Assembly: GCF_035917335.1 (NCBI RefSeq)
Contig: NZ_CP109067.1
Coordinates: 1,676,501 to 1,740,500, forward strand
From: Micromonospora sp. NBC_01813
GTDB lineage: Bacteria > Actinomycetota > Actinomycetes > Mycobacteriales > Micromonosporaceae
Length of the DNA: 64,000 nucleotides
Direction of reading: 5' to 3'
The notes below the pieces were generated by a model. The model ran no database searches. It was not told the origin of the DNA and saw nothing but the letters and a program-made list of their open reading frames with translations. The position numbers were made by a program, and so were the translations under genes. Every line of letters starts with the position of its first letter. The stretch's first letter is position 1. Below are positions 19,509 through 28,517 of the stretch, in pieces.

Positions 19509-20192
19509 TCAGCGCAGCGGCTGCGCGTCAGAGGTCTCGCTGTCGTCGAGTTCGTCCGGCAGGTAGGCGTGTTCGTCGAGGCGTCCGACGATCTCGTCAC
19601 CGGGTGCCGAGCGGAACGGCCCGTCGACGTCACCGTCGTCGAAGGCGTCCGGGTCCAGCGCGGTGCCGACCTCGTGCACCATGACCACCCCGTCGAGGGG
19701 GTCCAGCTCGGGGATGTCCAGGGCGCCGAGTGATCCGTCCCCGGCCTGCAGCAGCTCCAGGACCGCTTCGCCCACTCCGTTGACCGGATCCGGCTCCTCC
19801 GCCGCGGGTGTGCTCTGCCGGCGGGCGGCCTCGGCGATGCGGATCAACGCGGCCACCGACGGCACCCGGTAGTCGCGCCGCTGTCGCACCGAGACCACCT
19901 GCGGGTACGGGTCGTCCGGTTCGGTGCCGTCGACTCCGCCGGCTCCGACACCGAACCGTTCGTCGGCTTCCTGCGGGTCGATCGACTCGACGTCCCAGGG
20001 GGTGACTTCACCGAACGCGTCCAGGAGCAGTTCGTCGTAGGCGTACGAGGCGTTGTTCAGGGTCACGTACGCCTGCCAGACGGCATCGTCGTCGATCCGG
20101 CCCTGGGCGGCCTTGACCGTGGCCAGATGTGCTCGGGCCGCGTGGAACACCTCTTCCAACGCGGCGTCGAGTGCGGCGTGCTGGTCGGTCAC
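19509..20192 (-). CDS. Conserved hypothetical actinobacterial protein
   Basis: Protein of 227 residues that I do not recognise. It is acidic and soluble, with a helical N-terminal segment (HAALDAALEEVFHAARAHL and WQAYVTLNNASYAYDELL). A middle region, DYRVPSVAALIRIAEAARR, follows, and the C-terminus is very Asp-rich with PDAFDDGDVDGPF. There is no signal peptide or membrane helix. I chose the GTG at 20192 because AAGGGA lies upstream; an in-frame GTG at 20210 lacks one. It lies between convergent DUF5703 and the M20 peptidase on the same strand. It looks like a real gene from its length, codon pattern and placement. Confidence 0.7.
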   Translation of the reverse strand: MTDQHAALDAALEEVFHAARAHLATVKAAQGRIDDDAVWQAYVTLNNASYAYDELLLDAFGEVTPWDVESIDPQEADERFGVGAGGVDGTEPDDPYPQVVSVRQRRDYRVPSVAALIRIAEAARRQSTPAAEEPDPVNGVGEAVLELLQAGDGSLGALDIPELDPLDGVVMVHEVGTALDPDAFDDGDVDGPFRSAPGDEIVGRLDEHAYLPDELDDSETSDAQPLR

Positions 20193-20304
20193 GGATGTGG
20201 TTCCCTTCACAGTCGATGGGGGCCGGCGTCGCCAGCGGTCCGGCCGCAGGGGCGACGCCGGGCGGGCGGGCCGAAGGGTCGGCCGGCCGGCGGGGTGCCG
20301 GTGG

Positions 20305-21627
20305 TCAGCTCTGTCTCAGGAAGCGGTCGAGCACGTGCACGCCGAACTGTAGTCCCTCGACCGGGACCCGCTCGTCGATGCCATGGAACAGCGCGGAGAA
20401 ATTCAACTCCGCCGGCAGCCGCAACGGAGCGAACCCGAAACAGCGGATGCCGAGTTGCCGGAACGCCTTGGCGTCGGTGCCGCCGGAGAGCATGTACGGC
20501 ACCACCCGGGCACCGGGGTCGACCTGGCGCAGCGCGGCGGCCATCGCGTCGACCAGCGCGCCGTCGAAGGTGGTCTCGATGGCTGGTTGCCGCTCCACGT
20601 GCTCGATCTCCACGTCCGGGCCGACCAGTTCCCGCAGTTCGGCCAGGAACTGCGCCTCCTGGCCGGGCAGCACCCGGCAGTCGATCGTGGCGCTGGCCCG
20701 ACCGGGGATGACGTTCTCCTTGTAACCGGCCTGCAGCCGGGTCGGGTTGGCGGTGTTGCGGATCGTGGCGCCGATGATGTTCGCGATCGGCCCGAGCTTG
20801 GCGATCGTCAGTTCCGGATCGGCCGGATCGAACCCGATGCCGAGCAGATCGGAGACCTCTGCCAGAAAATCCCGCACGGTCGGGGTCACCACGATCGGGA
20901 ACTGGTGGCGGCCGACCCGGGCGACCGCCTCGCACAGGGCGGTGACCGCGTTGTCGTCGTGCACCATCGAGCCATGCCCGGGTCGGCCGCGGGTGTGCAG
21001 GCGCAGCCAGTTGATCCCCTTCTCGGCCGTCTCGATCAGGTACAGCCGCAGGTCGTCGCTGATCGTGTAGGAGAATCCGCCGACCTCGCCGATCGCCTCC
21101 GTGCAGCCGTCGAACAGCTCACGGTGCTGCTGCACCAGGTAGTGCGCCCCGTACCGGCCACCGGCCTCCTCGTCGGCGGTGAAGGCCAGCACGATGTCGC
21201 GGGGCGGACGCACCCCGGTTCGTTGCCAGTCACGCACGACGGCGAGCACCATGGCGTCGAAGTCCTTCATGTCGATCGCGCCCCGGCCCCACAGGTACCC
21301 GTCACGCAGCTCGCCGGCGAACGGCGGCACCGACCATTCGGCCGGGTCGGCCGGGACCACGTCGAGGTGCCCGTGGACCAGCAGCGCTCCCCGGCCAGGG
21401 TCCGTCCCGGCGATGCGGGCCACGAGGCTCGCCCTGCCCGGCGCGGACTCGACGATCGTGCTGGGCACCCCGACCTCGGCGAGCTGGCCGGCGACGTACT
21501 CGGCGGCGAGGCGTTCACCGGCGCTGGTGAGCGGATCCCCGGTGTTGGTGGTGTCGATGCGCAGCAGATCACGGCAGATCCGCACGACCTCGTCGGTGGG
21601 TGCCGGCGACGCGGGCAGTGAACTCAT
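20305..21627 (-). CDS. M20/M25/M40-family zinc metallo-hydrolase
   Basis: Zinc-dependent aminoacylase/carboxypeptidase-type enzyme of 440 residues, cytoplasmic. Metal and catalytic motifs are LVHGHLDVVP (His ligand and catalytic Asp), GRGAIDMKD (bridging Asp), AFTADEEAGG (general base Glu and ligand Glu), and FHGIDERVP with the C-terminal His. A lid/dimerisation domain occupies about 190-310. The family removes acyl or peptide groups from amino acids; the exact substrate is unknown. I chose the ATG at 21627, which gives a normal N-terminus (MSSLPASPAPTDEVVR); the frame runs open to 21924 with non-homologous sequence. Confidence 0.92.
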   Translation of the reverse strand: MSSLPASPAPTDEVVRICRDLLRIDTTNTGDPLTSAGERLAAEYVAGQLAEVGVPSTIVESAPGRASLVARIAGTDPGRGALLVHGHLDVVPADPAEWSVPPFAGELRDGYLWGRGAIDMKDFDAMVLAVVRDWQRTGVRPPRDIVLAFTADEEAGGRYGAHYLVQQHRELFDGCTEAIGEVGGFSYTISDDLRLYLIETAEKGINWLRLHTRGRPGHGSMVHDDNAVTALCEAVARVGRHQFPIVVTPTVRDFLAEVSDLLGIGFDPADPELTIAKLGPIANIIGATIRNTANPTRLQAGYKENVIPGRASATIDCRVLPGQEAQFLAELRELVGPDVEIEHVERQPAIETTFDGALVDAMAAALRQVDPGARVVPYMLSGGTDAKAFRQLGIRCFGFAPLRLPAELNFSALFHGIDERVPVEGLQFGVHVLDRFLRQS

Positions 21628-21796
21628 GCGGTTCTTCTTACCAGTCCGCCCGCCGCCGACCCAGCCCCGCCGCCCTCGGCACGGTCCGACAGATCGTTTG
21701 GTCCGGGTCGGTGGTGGGTATCGCGGCTGTACGTACGGCGGATTCGCGTACGCGGACCGGTTGCGTGGGCACCCGGACAGGCATGAGGAGGTAGCC

Positions 21797-22450
21797 GTGT
21801 CGGTGGGACTCCCCCCGATCCCGTCGCTGGGCGAAGCGGATCCGAACCATGACCCGGGCGGTACCGACCTGGTCACCCTGCTACTCGACGAGCACCGGGC
21901 GATCGACCAACTCCGTACCGCCATCGCCGGTGAGGCCGATCCGGCCCGGCGCCGGACGATGTCCGACGTCCTGGTGGCGATGATCTCCAGACATCTGTCC
22001 GCGGAGGAGCAGTACCTCTACCCCGCCGTGCGGGCCGCGCTGCCCGACGGCGCGGACCTGGCCCAGGCGGGTATCGACACCGACCGGCAACTGCACGGCG
22101 CCCTGGCCGGATCACCTGCCGACGGGAACGGCGGTACGCAGGACGTGCCGGCCGCGTGGCACCGGCACCGGCAGTTCACTGAGAGCGAGTTGTTGCCCCG
22201 GTTACGAACCGCCGCTACAGCCGAGGAATTGATCCGGCTCGGCAACCGGGCGGCGATCGCCGAGGAGGCCGCGCCCACCCGCCCGCATCCAGGCGCACCG
22301 GAGCAGCCGCCGTGGAACCGGGTCGCGGCGCCGGCGCTCGGGCTGCTGGACAAGGTCCGGGACCTGGTCGCGGGCCGCACCACCTACCCGGAGGACCTGC
22401 CTGGGTCGCCCGATGCGCACCGTCGGGGTTCGTCGGGCGACGATCGTTGA
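21797..22450 (+). CDS. Hemerythrin-like HHE domain protein
   Basis: Protein of 217 residues with an N-terminal hemerythrin-like four-helix bundle. Candidate di-iron ligands are His in LLLDEHRAIDQL, His and Glu in ISRHLSAEEQYLYP, His in RQLHGAL, and His and Glu in WHRHRQFTESELLP. A Pro-rich segment and a C-terminal helix (LGLLDKVRDLVAG) follow. Related bacterial proteins bind oxygen or nitric oxide or handle iron; the role here is inferred only at family level. The GTG at 21797 has an excellent site (GAGGAGG, five-base spacing). It is divergent from the M20 peptidase with a 169-bp gap. Confidence 0.88.
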   Translation: MSVGLPPIPSLGEADPNHDPGGTDLVTLLLDEHRAIDQLRTAIAGEADPARRRTMSDVLVAMISRHLSAEEQYLYPAVRAALPDGADLAQAGIDTDRQLHGALAGSPADGNGGTQDVPAAWHRHRQFTESELLPRLRTAATAEELIRLGNRAAIAEEAAPTRPHPGAPEQPPWNRVAAPALGLLDKVRDLVAGRTTYPEDLPGSPDAHRRGSSGDDR

Positions 22451-22581
22451 CCCACGTGGGTAGGACGCACCGGCGACGGACCCGAGCGGGCAACTGACCG
22501 GCCGCCAAATCACCGAAAGTAATTGACTCAGGTCGTTACGTTGATCTTCGTGTCCGTTCGGAGATGTTTCACATTGATGTC

Positions 22582-22596
22582 CGGGAACGTTTCCCG
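22582..22596. promoter_or_regulatory. Palindrome upstream of the LysR regulator
   Basis: CGGGAA-CGT-TTCCCG is a perfect inverted repeat 48 bases before the lysR-type start, in a comparatively AT-rich leader. LysR proteins usually bind near their own promoter, so this is a candidate autoregulatory site. Confidence 0.35.
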
Positions 22597-22643
22597 CATC
22601 GAAGGTCTTCCCGTCGATCCCGTTCTGGTCCTACCGTCACGTT

Positions 22644-23630
22644 ATGAACCTGGAGCTGCGGCACCTACGGGTGGTCTGCGCCATCGCCGAAACCGGCAGC
22701 GTGACCAAGGCTGCCTCCATGTTGGGCCTCGCCCAACCGGCACTCACCGCACAACTGCAGCGGATCGAGCGAACGCTTGGTGGCCCGCTGTTCGAACGCG
22801 ACCGACGCGGCGCGCGACCCACCGCACTGGGTGAACTGGTGCTGGCTCGCGCCCGAGTCCTGCTGCCGGCGATGAAAGGGCTCCAGGACGAGGCCGCCCG
22901 GCTGGCCGGCACCGGCAGTGTGATTAGCCGCTTCCGACTGGGTGGGGTGAACAGCCCGATCCTCGGCGGGCTGGTGCACCGGCTGGCGGCCGACCAGCCG
23001 CAGGCACAGATCAGCACCTACGCGTCGTGGTACGTCGACGAACTGGCCCAGATGGTGCTCGGCGGCCGACTGGACTACGCCTTGACCGGGGTCTGCGGCG
23101 ACTCCACCCCGTCCGGGGAGTTCGGCCTGGCCTGGCGACCGGTCGCCGTCGACGCGATCTTCGTGCTGTTGCCGGAATCCCATCCGATGGCGCAGCACAG
23201 CCAGATCGAGTTGGGGATGCTGGCGGAGGAGCAGTGGGTCGCCGCGCCCGGCGACGGCTGCTTCGGCGACTGCTTCGCCGCCGCCTGCGCGCGGTCCGGC
23301 TTCACCCCGCGCAAGATGTACGAGACCGACATCCGAGGCTGCGTGGACCTGGTCGAGTCGGGTGAGGCGATCGCGCTGTGCCAGGCGACGTTCCGGCCGA
23401 TCAGCGGTTTGGTGACCCGGCCGTTGGCCGACGCGCCGCTGCGTTGGCGGCTGCTGCTGGGCTGGCACCCGGACGCCACCGCCGCCGCACTCGCCGACCG
23501 GGTACTCGCCCACGCGACCGCGGCGTACAACGATTCGCTGACCCGCAACCCCCAGTATCTGGGCTGGCTCGCCGACAATCCCGGGTTCGGTGCGCAGAGC
23601 GTGACCGCGACTCCGGCGACACCCGGGTGA
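22644..23630 (+). CDS. LysR-family transcriptional regulator
   Basis: Regulator of 328 residues. The N-terminal winged helix-turn-helix is clear: LELRHLRVVCAIAETGSVTKAASMLGLAQPALTAQLQRIE in consecutive segments, followed by LFERDRRGARPTALGE. The C-terminal substrate-binding domain (about 95-300) has the usual VRLGGVNSP-like strand, here FRLGGVNSPI, and LDYALTGVCGD. The effector is unknown. No target operon is divergent from it; the gene upstream is the hemerythrin-like gene on the same strand, 193 bp away. The ATG at 22644 lacks a strong Shine-Dalgarno sequence. Confidence 0.92.
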   Translation: MNLELRHLRVVCAIAETGSVTKAASMLGLAQPALTAQLQRIERTLGGPLFERDRRGARPTALGELVLARARVLLPAMKGLQDEAARLAGTGSVISRFRLGGVNSPILGGLVHRLAADQPQAQISTYASWYVDELAQMVLGGRLDYALTGVCGDSTPSGEFGLAWRPVAVDAIFVLLPESHPMAQHSQIELGMLAEEQWVAAPGDGCFGDCFAAACARSGFTPRKMYETDIRGCVDLVESGEAIALCQATFRPISGLVTRPLADAPLRWRLLLGWHPDATAAALADRVLAHATAAYNDSLTRNPQYLGWLADNPGFGAQSVTATPATPG

Positions 23631-23653
23631 TCCGGGCGTCGGTGCCCCGGCGC

Positions 23654-24016
23654 TCAGCCGGCGGTGTCGGCGTCGGCCCGCAGCGGATCGTGTCCCAGGT
23701 CCAGCAGCGCCCGCCGCCACCGGTCGTCCGCCGCGCCGGCCGGTGGCCGGCGCTCGAGCAGACCGCGGATCTCGTCGACGACCTGCGCCATCACCTGCCG
23801 ATCCGAGCTGGTCAGATCCCCCCGACGCTTGCCGAGCACCGCCAGTACCGCGCCACCGGGTTGCGGCAGGTCCGTGCCGGGGCCGACGAAGGCCTGCTCC
23901 CCGGACGCCTCGGTCAGCAGCCAGTCACGCAGCTGCTCCGAGGTGACGTTCACATAGCGGTGGAACTCGTCCCACAACTGGTCGCTACTGGTGTCGGTAC
24001 GCCGATGTGCCGCCAT
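23654..24016 (-). CDS. DUF3140 family protein
   Basis: Small protein of 120 residues. The core DQLWDEFHRYVNVTSEQLRDWL, followed by GGAVLAVLGKRRGDLTSSD and VMAQVVDEIRGLLERR, matches DUF3140, a family of short bacterial proteins of unknown function, sometimes likened to DNA-binding proteins. No membrane segment is present. I chose the ATG at 24016, preceded by a GAGGGGG site; the frame is open further upstream only because it overlaps the ClpC-like gene in another phase. It lies 43 bases downstream of the ClpC-like stop on the same strand, so co-expression is likely. Confidence 0.82.
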   Translation of the reverse strand: MAAHRRTDTSSDQLWDEFHRYVNVTSEQLRDWLLTEASGEQAFVGPGTDLPQPGGAVLAVLGKRRGDLTSSDRQVMAQVVDEIRGLLERRPPAGAADDRWRRALLDLGHDPLRADADTAG

Positions 24017-24059
24017 TGACAACCCCCTCGCTTGGTCAGTGTCCGACGGGCGAATCAGT

Positions 24060-26609
24060 TCACCGCCCGATACCGGCCGCCGCCGGATCGCGACCCGCCC
24101 CGGCACCGTCCGCGACGTCGAACCGCAGTTCGCCGTCGCGGGCGTCGATCGTGACCAGTTGGCCAGCGGTGAGCCCGCCGTCGAGAAGCATCCGGGACAA
24201 CTGGTTGTCGACCTCACGCTGAATAGTGCGGCGCATCGGACGGGCACCGAACTCAGGTTGGTAGCCGGCCTCAGCTATCCAGTCGGCCGCCGGGTCGGTG
24301 ACCTCCACCGAGATGTTCTGGGCGTGCAGGCGCCGACGGGTCTCCTCCAACAGCAGGTCGGTGATCTGCCGCAGCTGCGGCGCCGCCAGCTGCCGGAAGA
24401 TGATGATCTCGTCGATCCGGTTGAGGAACTCCGGACGGAAGTCCTCCTGCAGACGGCGCAGCATCCGGGCCCGCAGGTCATCGTCCAAGCTGGCGTCGTC
24501 CGTGCCGCCGAAGCCCACGCTGCGGCCACCACTGGTGATCAACTCCGAACCGATGTTGCTCGTCATGATCAGCACCACGTTGCGGAAGTTCACCGTCCTG
24601 CCCTGGCTGTCGGTCAACCGTCCCTCGTCGATGAGTTGCAGCAGGACGTTGAACACGTCGGGGTGGGCCTTCTCGATCTCGTCGAGCAGCACCACCGCGT
24701 ACGGTCGACGTCGGACCGCCTCGGTGAGCTGTCCCGCCTCCTCGTATCCGACGTAGCCGGGTGGCGCGCCAACCAGGCGACTGACGGTGTGCCGCTCCTG
24801 GAACTCGCTCATGTCCAGACGGACCATGCGGTCGGCGTCGCCGAACAGCGCCGCGGCCAGGGCCCGCGCCAGTTCGGTCTTGCCGACCCCGGTGGGGCCG
24901 AGGAACAGGAAGCTGCCGACCGGACGGTCGGGATCGCCCAGCCCGGCGCGGGAGCGGCGGACCGCCTCGGCGACAGCGGTGACCGCGTCGTCCTGCCCCA
25001 CCACGCGCTGATGCAGCTCGCCCTCCAGCCGCAGCAACCGGTCCCGTTCCTCCTCGGTGAGTTGGTTCACCGGGATCCCGGTCGCCCGGGACACCACCTC
25101 GGCGATCTCCTCGACGCCGACCTGCGGCACCCTGGCCCCGTCCGGACTACGCGCGGCTTCGATCCGCCCCTGGACCTCGACCAGTTGGTCGCGCAGGTTC
25201 GAGGCACGTTCGTACTGTTCGTCGGCGACGGCCTGGGCCTTGTCCCGGTGCAACTGCTCCAGGTCACGTTCCAGCTCGCGTACGTCGGCGGCGGGCATCC
25301 GGGTCCGTAACCGCACCCGGGCCCCGGCCTGGTCGATCAGGTCGATCGCCTTGTCCGGCAGGAAGCGGTCGCTGATATAGCGGTCGGCGAGTTCGGCCGC
25401 CGACATCAGCGCGTCGTCGAGGAACCGCACCTGGTGATGGGCCTCGTAGCGGTCCCGTAGTCCGTGCAGGATCGCGACGGTGTCCTCGACGCTCGGCTCG
25501 GGCACCAGCACCGGCTGGAACCGCCGGGCCAGGGCCGCGTCCTTCTCGATGTTGCGCCGGTACTCGTCCAGCGTGGTGGCACCTACCACCCGCAGGTCGC
25601 CCCGGGCCAACGCCGGTTTGAGCATGTTGCTGGCGTCCATCGAGCCTTCGGCACCGCCACCACCGGCGCCGACCAACGTGTGCAACTCGTCGAGAAACAC
25701 GATCAGATCGTCGCCGTGAACACGAATCTCGTCGATGACCTTCTTCAACCGTTCCTCGAAGTCGCCACGGTAGCGGGTACCGGCGACCAGACCGGCCAGA
25801 TCCAGCTGCACGACCCGCTTGCCCGCGAGGGTCTGCGGCACCTCGCCGTCGATGATCCGCTGGGCGAGACCTTCGACGATCGCGGTCTTGCCGACGCCGG
25901 CCTCGCCGATCAGCACCGGGTTGTTCTTCGTACGCCGCGACAGGATCTCCACCGCCTGCTCGATCTCGTCGGCCCGCCCGATGACCGGGTCGATCGCGCC
26001 CTGACTGGCCAGCTCGGTCAGGTCCTGGCCGTACTGGTCGAGGGTCGGGGTCTTGCGGGCGGGCCGGGCCTTGGCGCTGCCCCCACGTTCGGCGCTGGCG
26101 TCCTGGAGCGACCGTGGCTCGACGTGCCCCGCGGCGAGCATCCGCCCCGCCGCCGACTCCGGGTTCACCGCCAACGCCATCAGCACGTGCTCGGGCCCGA
26201 TGTAGGTCGCTCCGGTGGCCCGGGACAGCTGGTGCGCGTCGAGCAGCGCACGTTTGGCCGCCGGAGTCAGCGAGAGGTTCGCCGGGACCTCGCCGCGGCC
26301 GGCGGCGGGTCCGCCCAGTTCGGCGAGCAGACCCTTCGGGTCCGCCCCGGCCTTGCGCACCAATTCCCGCAGCGGCTCACGCTGCAGCGCGGCCCACAGC
26401 AGGTGGTCGGTGTCGAGATCGCTGGTGCCGGACTGGGCCGCCCGCCGGGCGGCCGCGGTCAGCAGGTCCCGGGCGTCCGCGCTCATCAGGCGGGTGATGT
26501 CGACCCGGTGTACCGGCATCCGTGGTTCGCCGCCGGTGAGGAACCGGGCCAGCAGATCTTCCCACGGGTCGGTGCCCAGCCCACCCGGGCCGTACGGTCC
26601 GTCACTCAT
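24060..26609 (-). CDS. ClpC-like AAA+ protein unfoldase
   Basis: Hsp100 unfoldase of 849 residues. An N-terminal Clp adaptor-binding domain (about 35-175) precedes AAA+ module 1 with Walker A GEAGVGKT (235-242) and Walker B LIVFLDE. A short middle region with a UVR-like helix ([11 protein letters not shown]) follows, then AAA+ module 2 with Walker A GPTGVGKT (571-578) and Walker [10 protein letters not shown]. The short middle domain and the VGF tripeptide after NIGSELI favour a ClpC-type, ClpP-partnered enzyme over the disaggregase ClpB. The N-terminal ~35 residues (Gly/Pro-rich) are unusual. It is probably a paralogue of the housekeeping clpC. The ATG at 26609 has a GAGGGGG site. Confidence 0.9.
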   Translation of the reverse strand: MSDGPYGPGGLGTDPWEDLLARFLTGGEPRMPVHRVDITRLMSADARDLLTAAARRAAQSGTSDLDTDHLLWAALQREPLRELVRKAGADPKGLLAELGGPAAGRGEVPANLSLTPAAKRALLDAHQLSRATGATYIGPEHVLMALAVNPESAAGRMLAAGHVEPRSLQDASAERGGSAKARPARKTPTLDQYGQDLTELASQGAIDPVIGRADEIEQAVEILSRRTKNNPVLIGEAGVGKTAIVEGLAQRIIDGEVPQTLAGKRVVQLDLAGLVAGTRYRGDFEERLKKVIDEIRVHGDDLIVFLDELHTLVGAGGGGAEGSMDASNMLKPALARGDLRVVGATTLDEYRRNIEKDAALARRFQPVLVPEPSVEDTVAILHGLRDRYEAHHQVRFLDDALMSAAELADRYISDRFLPDKAIDLIDQAGARVRLRTRMPAADVRELERDLEQLHRDKAQAVADEQYERASNLRDQLVEVQGRIEAARSPDGARVPQVGVEEIAEVVSRATGIPVNQLTEEERDRLLRLEGELHQRVVGQDDAVTAVAEAVRRSRAGLGDPDRPVGSFLFLGPTGVGKTELARALAAALFGDADRMVRLDMSEFQERHTVSRLVGAPPGYVGYEEAGQLTEAVRRRPYAVVLLDEIEKAHPDVFNVLLQLIDEGRLTDSQGRTVNFRNVVLIMTSNIGSELITSGGRSVGFGGTDDASLDDDLRARMLRRLQEDFRPEFLNRIDEIIIFRQLAAPQLRQITDLLLEETRRRLHAQNISVEVTDPAADWIAEAGYQPEFGARPMRRTIQREVDNQLSRMLLDGGLTAGQLVTIDARDGELRFDVADGAGAGRDPAAAGIGR

Positions 26610-26737
26610 GCTCGTGCCCCCTCGCCGGGTCGCCGGCCGTGACCCGCCAGTGGCTACCCGGAGCCGGCGGGCACAAACGTGCGCCGGAGAGGTGCCGCCC
26701 GCCGCCGACCGCGACCGGTACCTGGCAGGCTTGCCGG

Positions 26738-27157
26738 ATGGGAACTGTGCTCGTCGTCGATGGCGCCAACGTGGTCGGCTCCCGGCCGGACGGATGGTGG
26801 CGGGATCGGCTCGCCGCGGCGGTACGGCTACGTGACCGGCTCGCTGTGCTCACCGACCGGGAGCCGCCGGGCCTGGCACCCCCGGTCGAGGTGGTCCTCG
26901 TGGTCGAGGGGGCCGCCAGTGCCCTGCCGAGCGCCGTAGGGGTCCGGGTCGAGGCGGCAGTAGCGTCGGGCGACGACCTGATCGTGGACCTCGCCACCAG
27001 TTGCGCCCGATCGGCGGAACGTGCCGTCGTGGTGGTCACCGCTGACCGGCGGTTACGGGCCCGGGTGACGGCGGTGGGCGCCGAGGTGCGCGGCCCTCGC
27101 TGGCTGACCCGGCAGTTCGACGACCCGCCACCGAGCGACCAGCTGTCGGACTTCTGA
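26738..27157 (+). CDS. NYN-domain (PIN-like) putative ribonuclease
   Basis: Protein of 139 residues. It starts with VLVVDGANVVGSRPDGWWRDR, the acidic first strand of the NYN/PIN-like nuclease fold. Further acidic residues lie in ASGDDLIVDLA and VVVVTADRRLRAR, spaced as in metal-dependent RNases of this group. The C-terminus RGPRWLTRQFDD resembles a family tail. I chose the ATG at 26738, which directly precedes the conserved strand; the frame is open from 26639. The RNA target is unknown. It is divergent from the ClpC-like gene. Confidence 0.82.
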   Translation: MGTVLVVDGANVVGSRPDGWWRDRLAAAVRLRDRLAVLTDREPPGLAPPVEVVLVVEGAASALPSAVGVRVEAAVASGDDLIVDLATSCARSAERAVVVVTADRRLRARVTAVGAEVRGPRWLTRQFDDPPPSDQLSDF

Positions 27158-27159
27158 CC

Positions 27160-27178
27160 GGTATTCAGACTGAATACC
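27160..27178. promoter_or_regulatory. Perfect AT-rich palindrome after the NYN gene
   Basis: GGTATTCA-GAC-TGAATACC is a perfect 8-bp inverted repeat three bases after the NYN stop. There is no T-run, and the AT-rich arms stand out in this GC-rich DNA. It could be an operator for the downstream four-gene operon or a weak terminator. Confidence 0.4.
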
Positions 27179-27296
27179 TGATCCGGGCAGCGCAGGAACC
27201 CAGCTCATTGCGGGTCCCCGTCACCGGACGGCGGACCGAACGACCGAGCCCATCTGCGGGATCGGACAGCCAGGCAGCAATCGCCCACCGGCGGTA

Positions 27297-27311
27297 GGCT
27301 CTAATAGAGCC
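27297..27311. promoter_or_regulatory. Palindrome in the leader of the FtsK operon
   Basis: GGCTCT-AAT-AGAGCC is a perfect 6-bp inverted repeat 27 bases before the GTG of the first operon gene. It overlaps possible -10 hexamers (TAGGCT). The strong ribosome site AGGAGG follows. A repressor site over the promoter is an inference. Confidence 0.4.
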
Positions 27312-27338
27312 TTCCAGTCCCTCCAGGAGGTTTCCCCC

Positions 27339-27599
27339 GTGGCGAGTGTCGCCGAGGTCAAGTCCGCTATCGAAGCCGCGATCATGCAGGTGTCGGAAGG
27401 CCAGGCTGCCGTTCAGGCCGCCAGCGAGAAGATCGCCGAGGCCCAGCAGAGTCTCGCTGCGGCCTTCGAGGGCAGCGGCCACGAGGCGGTCGGCGCTGCC
27501 CAGGCGGCGCTCTTCCAGGCGAGTAGCGAGCTTGAAGAGTGCCTGGCCGCCACCCTCGCCGCCGTCGAGCAGGCCCAGACCTACTCCGCGACCCTGTAG
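27339..27599 (+). CDS. Small two-helix protein, WXG100-sized, first gene of FtsK operon
   Basis: Protein of 86 residues rich in Ala, Glu and Gln. It is predicted as a helical hairpin: helix 1 about 3-43, a turn at EGSGH (44-48), and helix 2 about 49-80. There is no tryptophan, no signal peptide and no membrane helix. Size and hairpin shape recall WXG100 substrates of type VII secretion, but neither the WxG turn nor a C-terminal YxxxD/E signal is present. The GTG at 27339 has a strong AGGAGG site nine bases upstream. Six bases separate its stop from the next gene. The function is unknown; the pairing with an FtsK-type ATPase gene is the main clue. Confidence 0.85.
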   Translation: MASVAEVKSAIEAAIMQVSEGQAAVQAASEKIAEAQQSLAAAFEGSGHEAVGAAQAALFQASSELEECLAATLAAVEQAQTYSATL

Positions 27600-27605
27600 C
27601 CAGGC

Positions 27606-28517
27606 ATGTCCCTCGTCGAGAACCTCGCCGCGCGGGTCCGGGCCACCGCCGACGACCTGCCGGTGGGACAGATCGCCCTGGCGGTGCAGCGGCTGCGTGC
27701 CGCGACCGACCTGCTCATCTGGATACGCCAGGAGTCCGCCGACCCGCTGGCGGTCCCACAACTCGCCGGCGCGACCGAGCACGCGGAGCAGGCTGGGCAC
27801 GCGCTGCGGGTCGCCGCGCAGTCGGTCGCCGACTACCTGGCGGCGATCGGGGTGGACGGCTCGGCGCCAGCGGACGACTCCTGGCGGGCGGCGCTGGAGC
27901 GCCGCGACGAGACCGCTCGGCCACACGGCGGTGGCCCGGCCGCCGGGGCCACCGCCGCCCGGCTCGGCAACTGGTGGGCGACCCGGGTGGCGGAGCTGAC
28001 CGACCTCGAACCGACCGGTGCCGCAGAGCCCGATCAGGCCGCGGCCGACACCCCGGACCTGCTGCGGCGGGTGGCGGCGGCGGTCCGGCGTACCGACCGC
28101 GACGGGCTGCGCCGCGAACTGGCCGCCGTGGCCGCGCCCACCGGCCTGGACCTGGCCGCGATCACGCCGCCGGTGCTCCGCCGACTCACCGGTGATCTGC
28201 TCGACCACGAACCCCGCGCCGAGGACCTGCGCAAGCTCGGCACCGCCACCTCCGGCCGGGTGCGTGAGCTGCTACCAGGCATGCCGCAGCAGGTGCTGGA
28301 CACCCTGCTCGCCCGACTGTGCCGGGTCCCGGTCGACGAGCGCGCCGGTGGCGCGGAGAACGCCGATCGCGGCGCCGACCCGCCACCGCCACCGCACCCG
28401 GCGGACTCAGCGGTGGCCGGAGCGGTCCTCACCGGAGTGCTGCTCCAGCTGCTCGATCGGGATCCGCAGACCCTGCACCCGGAGCAGCCGTCCACTCACC
28501 GGGGACACGATGGCTGA
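27606..28517 (+). CDS. Unknown helical protein of the FtsK operon
   Basis: Protein of 303 residues that I do not recognise. The first ~85 residues form an amphipathic helical region (VGQIALAVQRLRAATDLLIW, then a long helix around HAEQAGHALRVAAQSV). A Pro/Gly/Ala-rich spacer follows (about 88-120), then a second helical domain around LRRVAAAVRRTDRDGLRREL. The C-terminus is Pro-rich and ends with a hydrophobic helix (AVAGAVLTGVLLQLL) too short to call a membrane anchor with confidence. Its last eight bases overlap the start of the FtsK-type gene, so translation is coupled. A structural partner or adaptor for the ATPase is plausible but speculative. Confidence 0.8.
   Translation: MSLVENLAARVRATADDLPVGQIALAVQRLRAATDLLIWIRQESADPLAVPQLAGATEHAEQAGHALRVAAQSVADYLAAIGVDGSAPADDSWRAALERRDETARPHGGGPAAGATAARLGNWWATRVAELTDLEPTGAAEPDQAAADTPDLLRRVAAAVRRTDRDGLRRELAAVAAPTGLDLAAITPPVLRRLTGDLLDHEPRAEDLRKLGTATSGRVRELLPGMPQQVLDTLLARLCRVPVDERAGGAENADRGADPPPPPHPADSAVAGAVLTGVLLQLLDRDPQTLHPEQPSTHRGHDG

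Noticed and set aside
20383-21621. Plus-strand frame of 412 codons opposite the M20 peptidase
   Set aside because: Shadow of the M20 gene, which has all metal-binding motifs on the minus strand.
25464-26642. Plus-strand frame of 392 codons opposite the ClpC-like gene
   Set aside because: Antisense to a clear AAA+ gene; composition is typical of a complement frame and no ribosome site is present.
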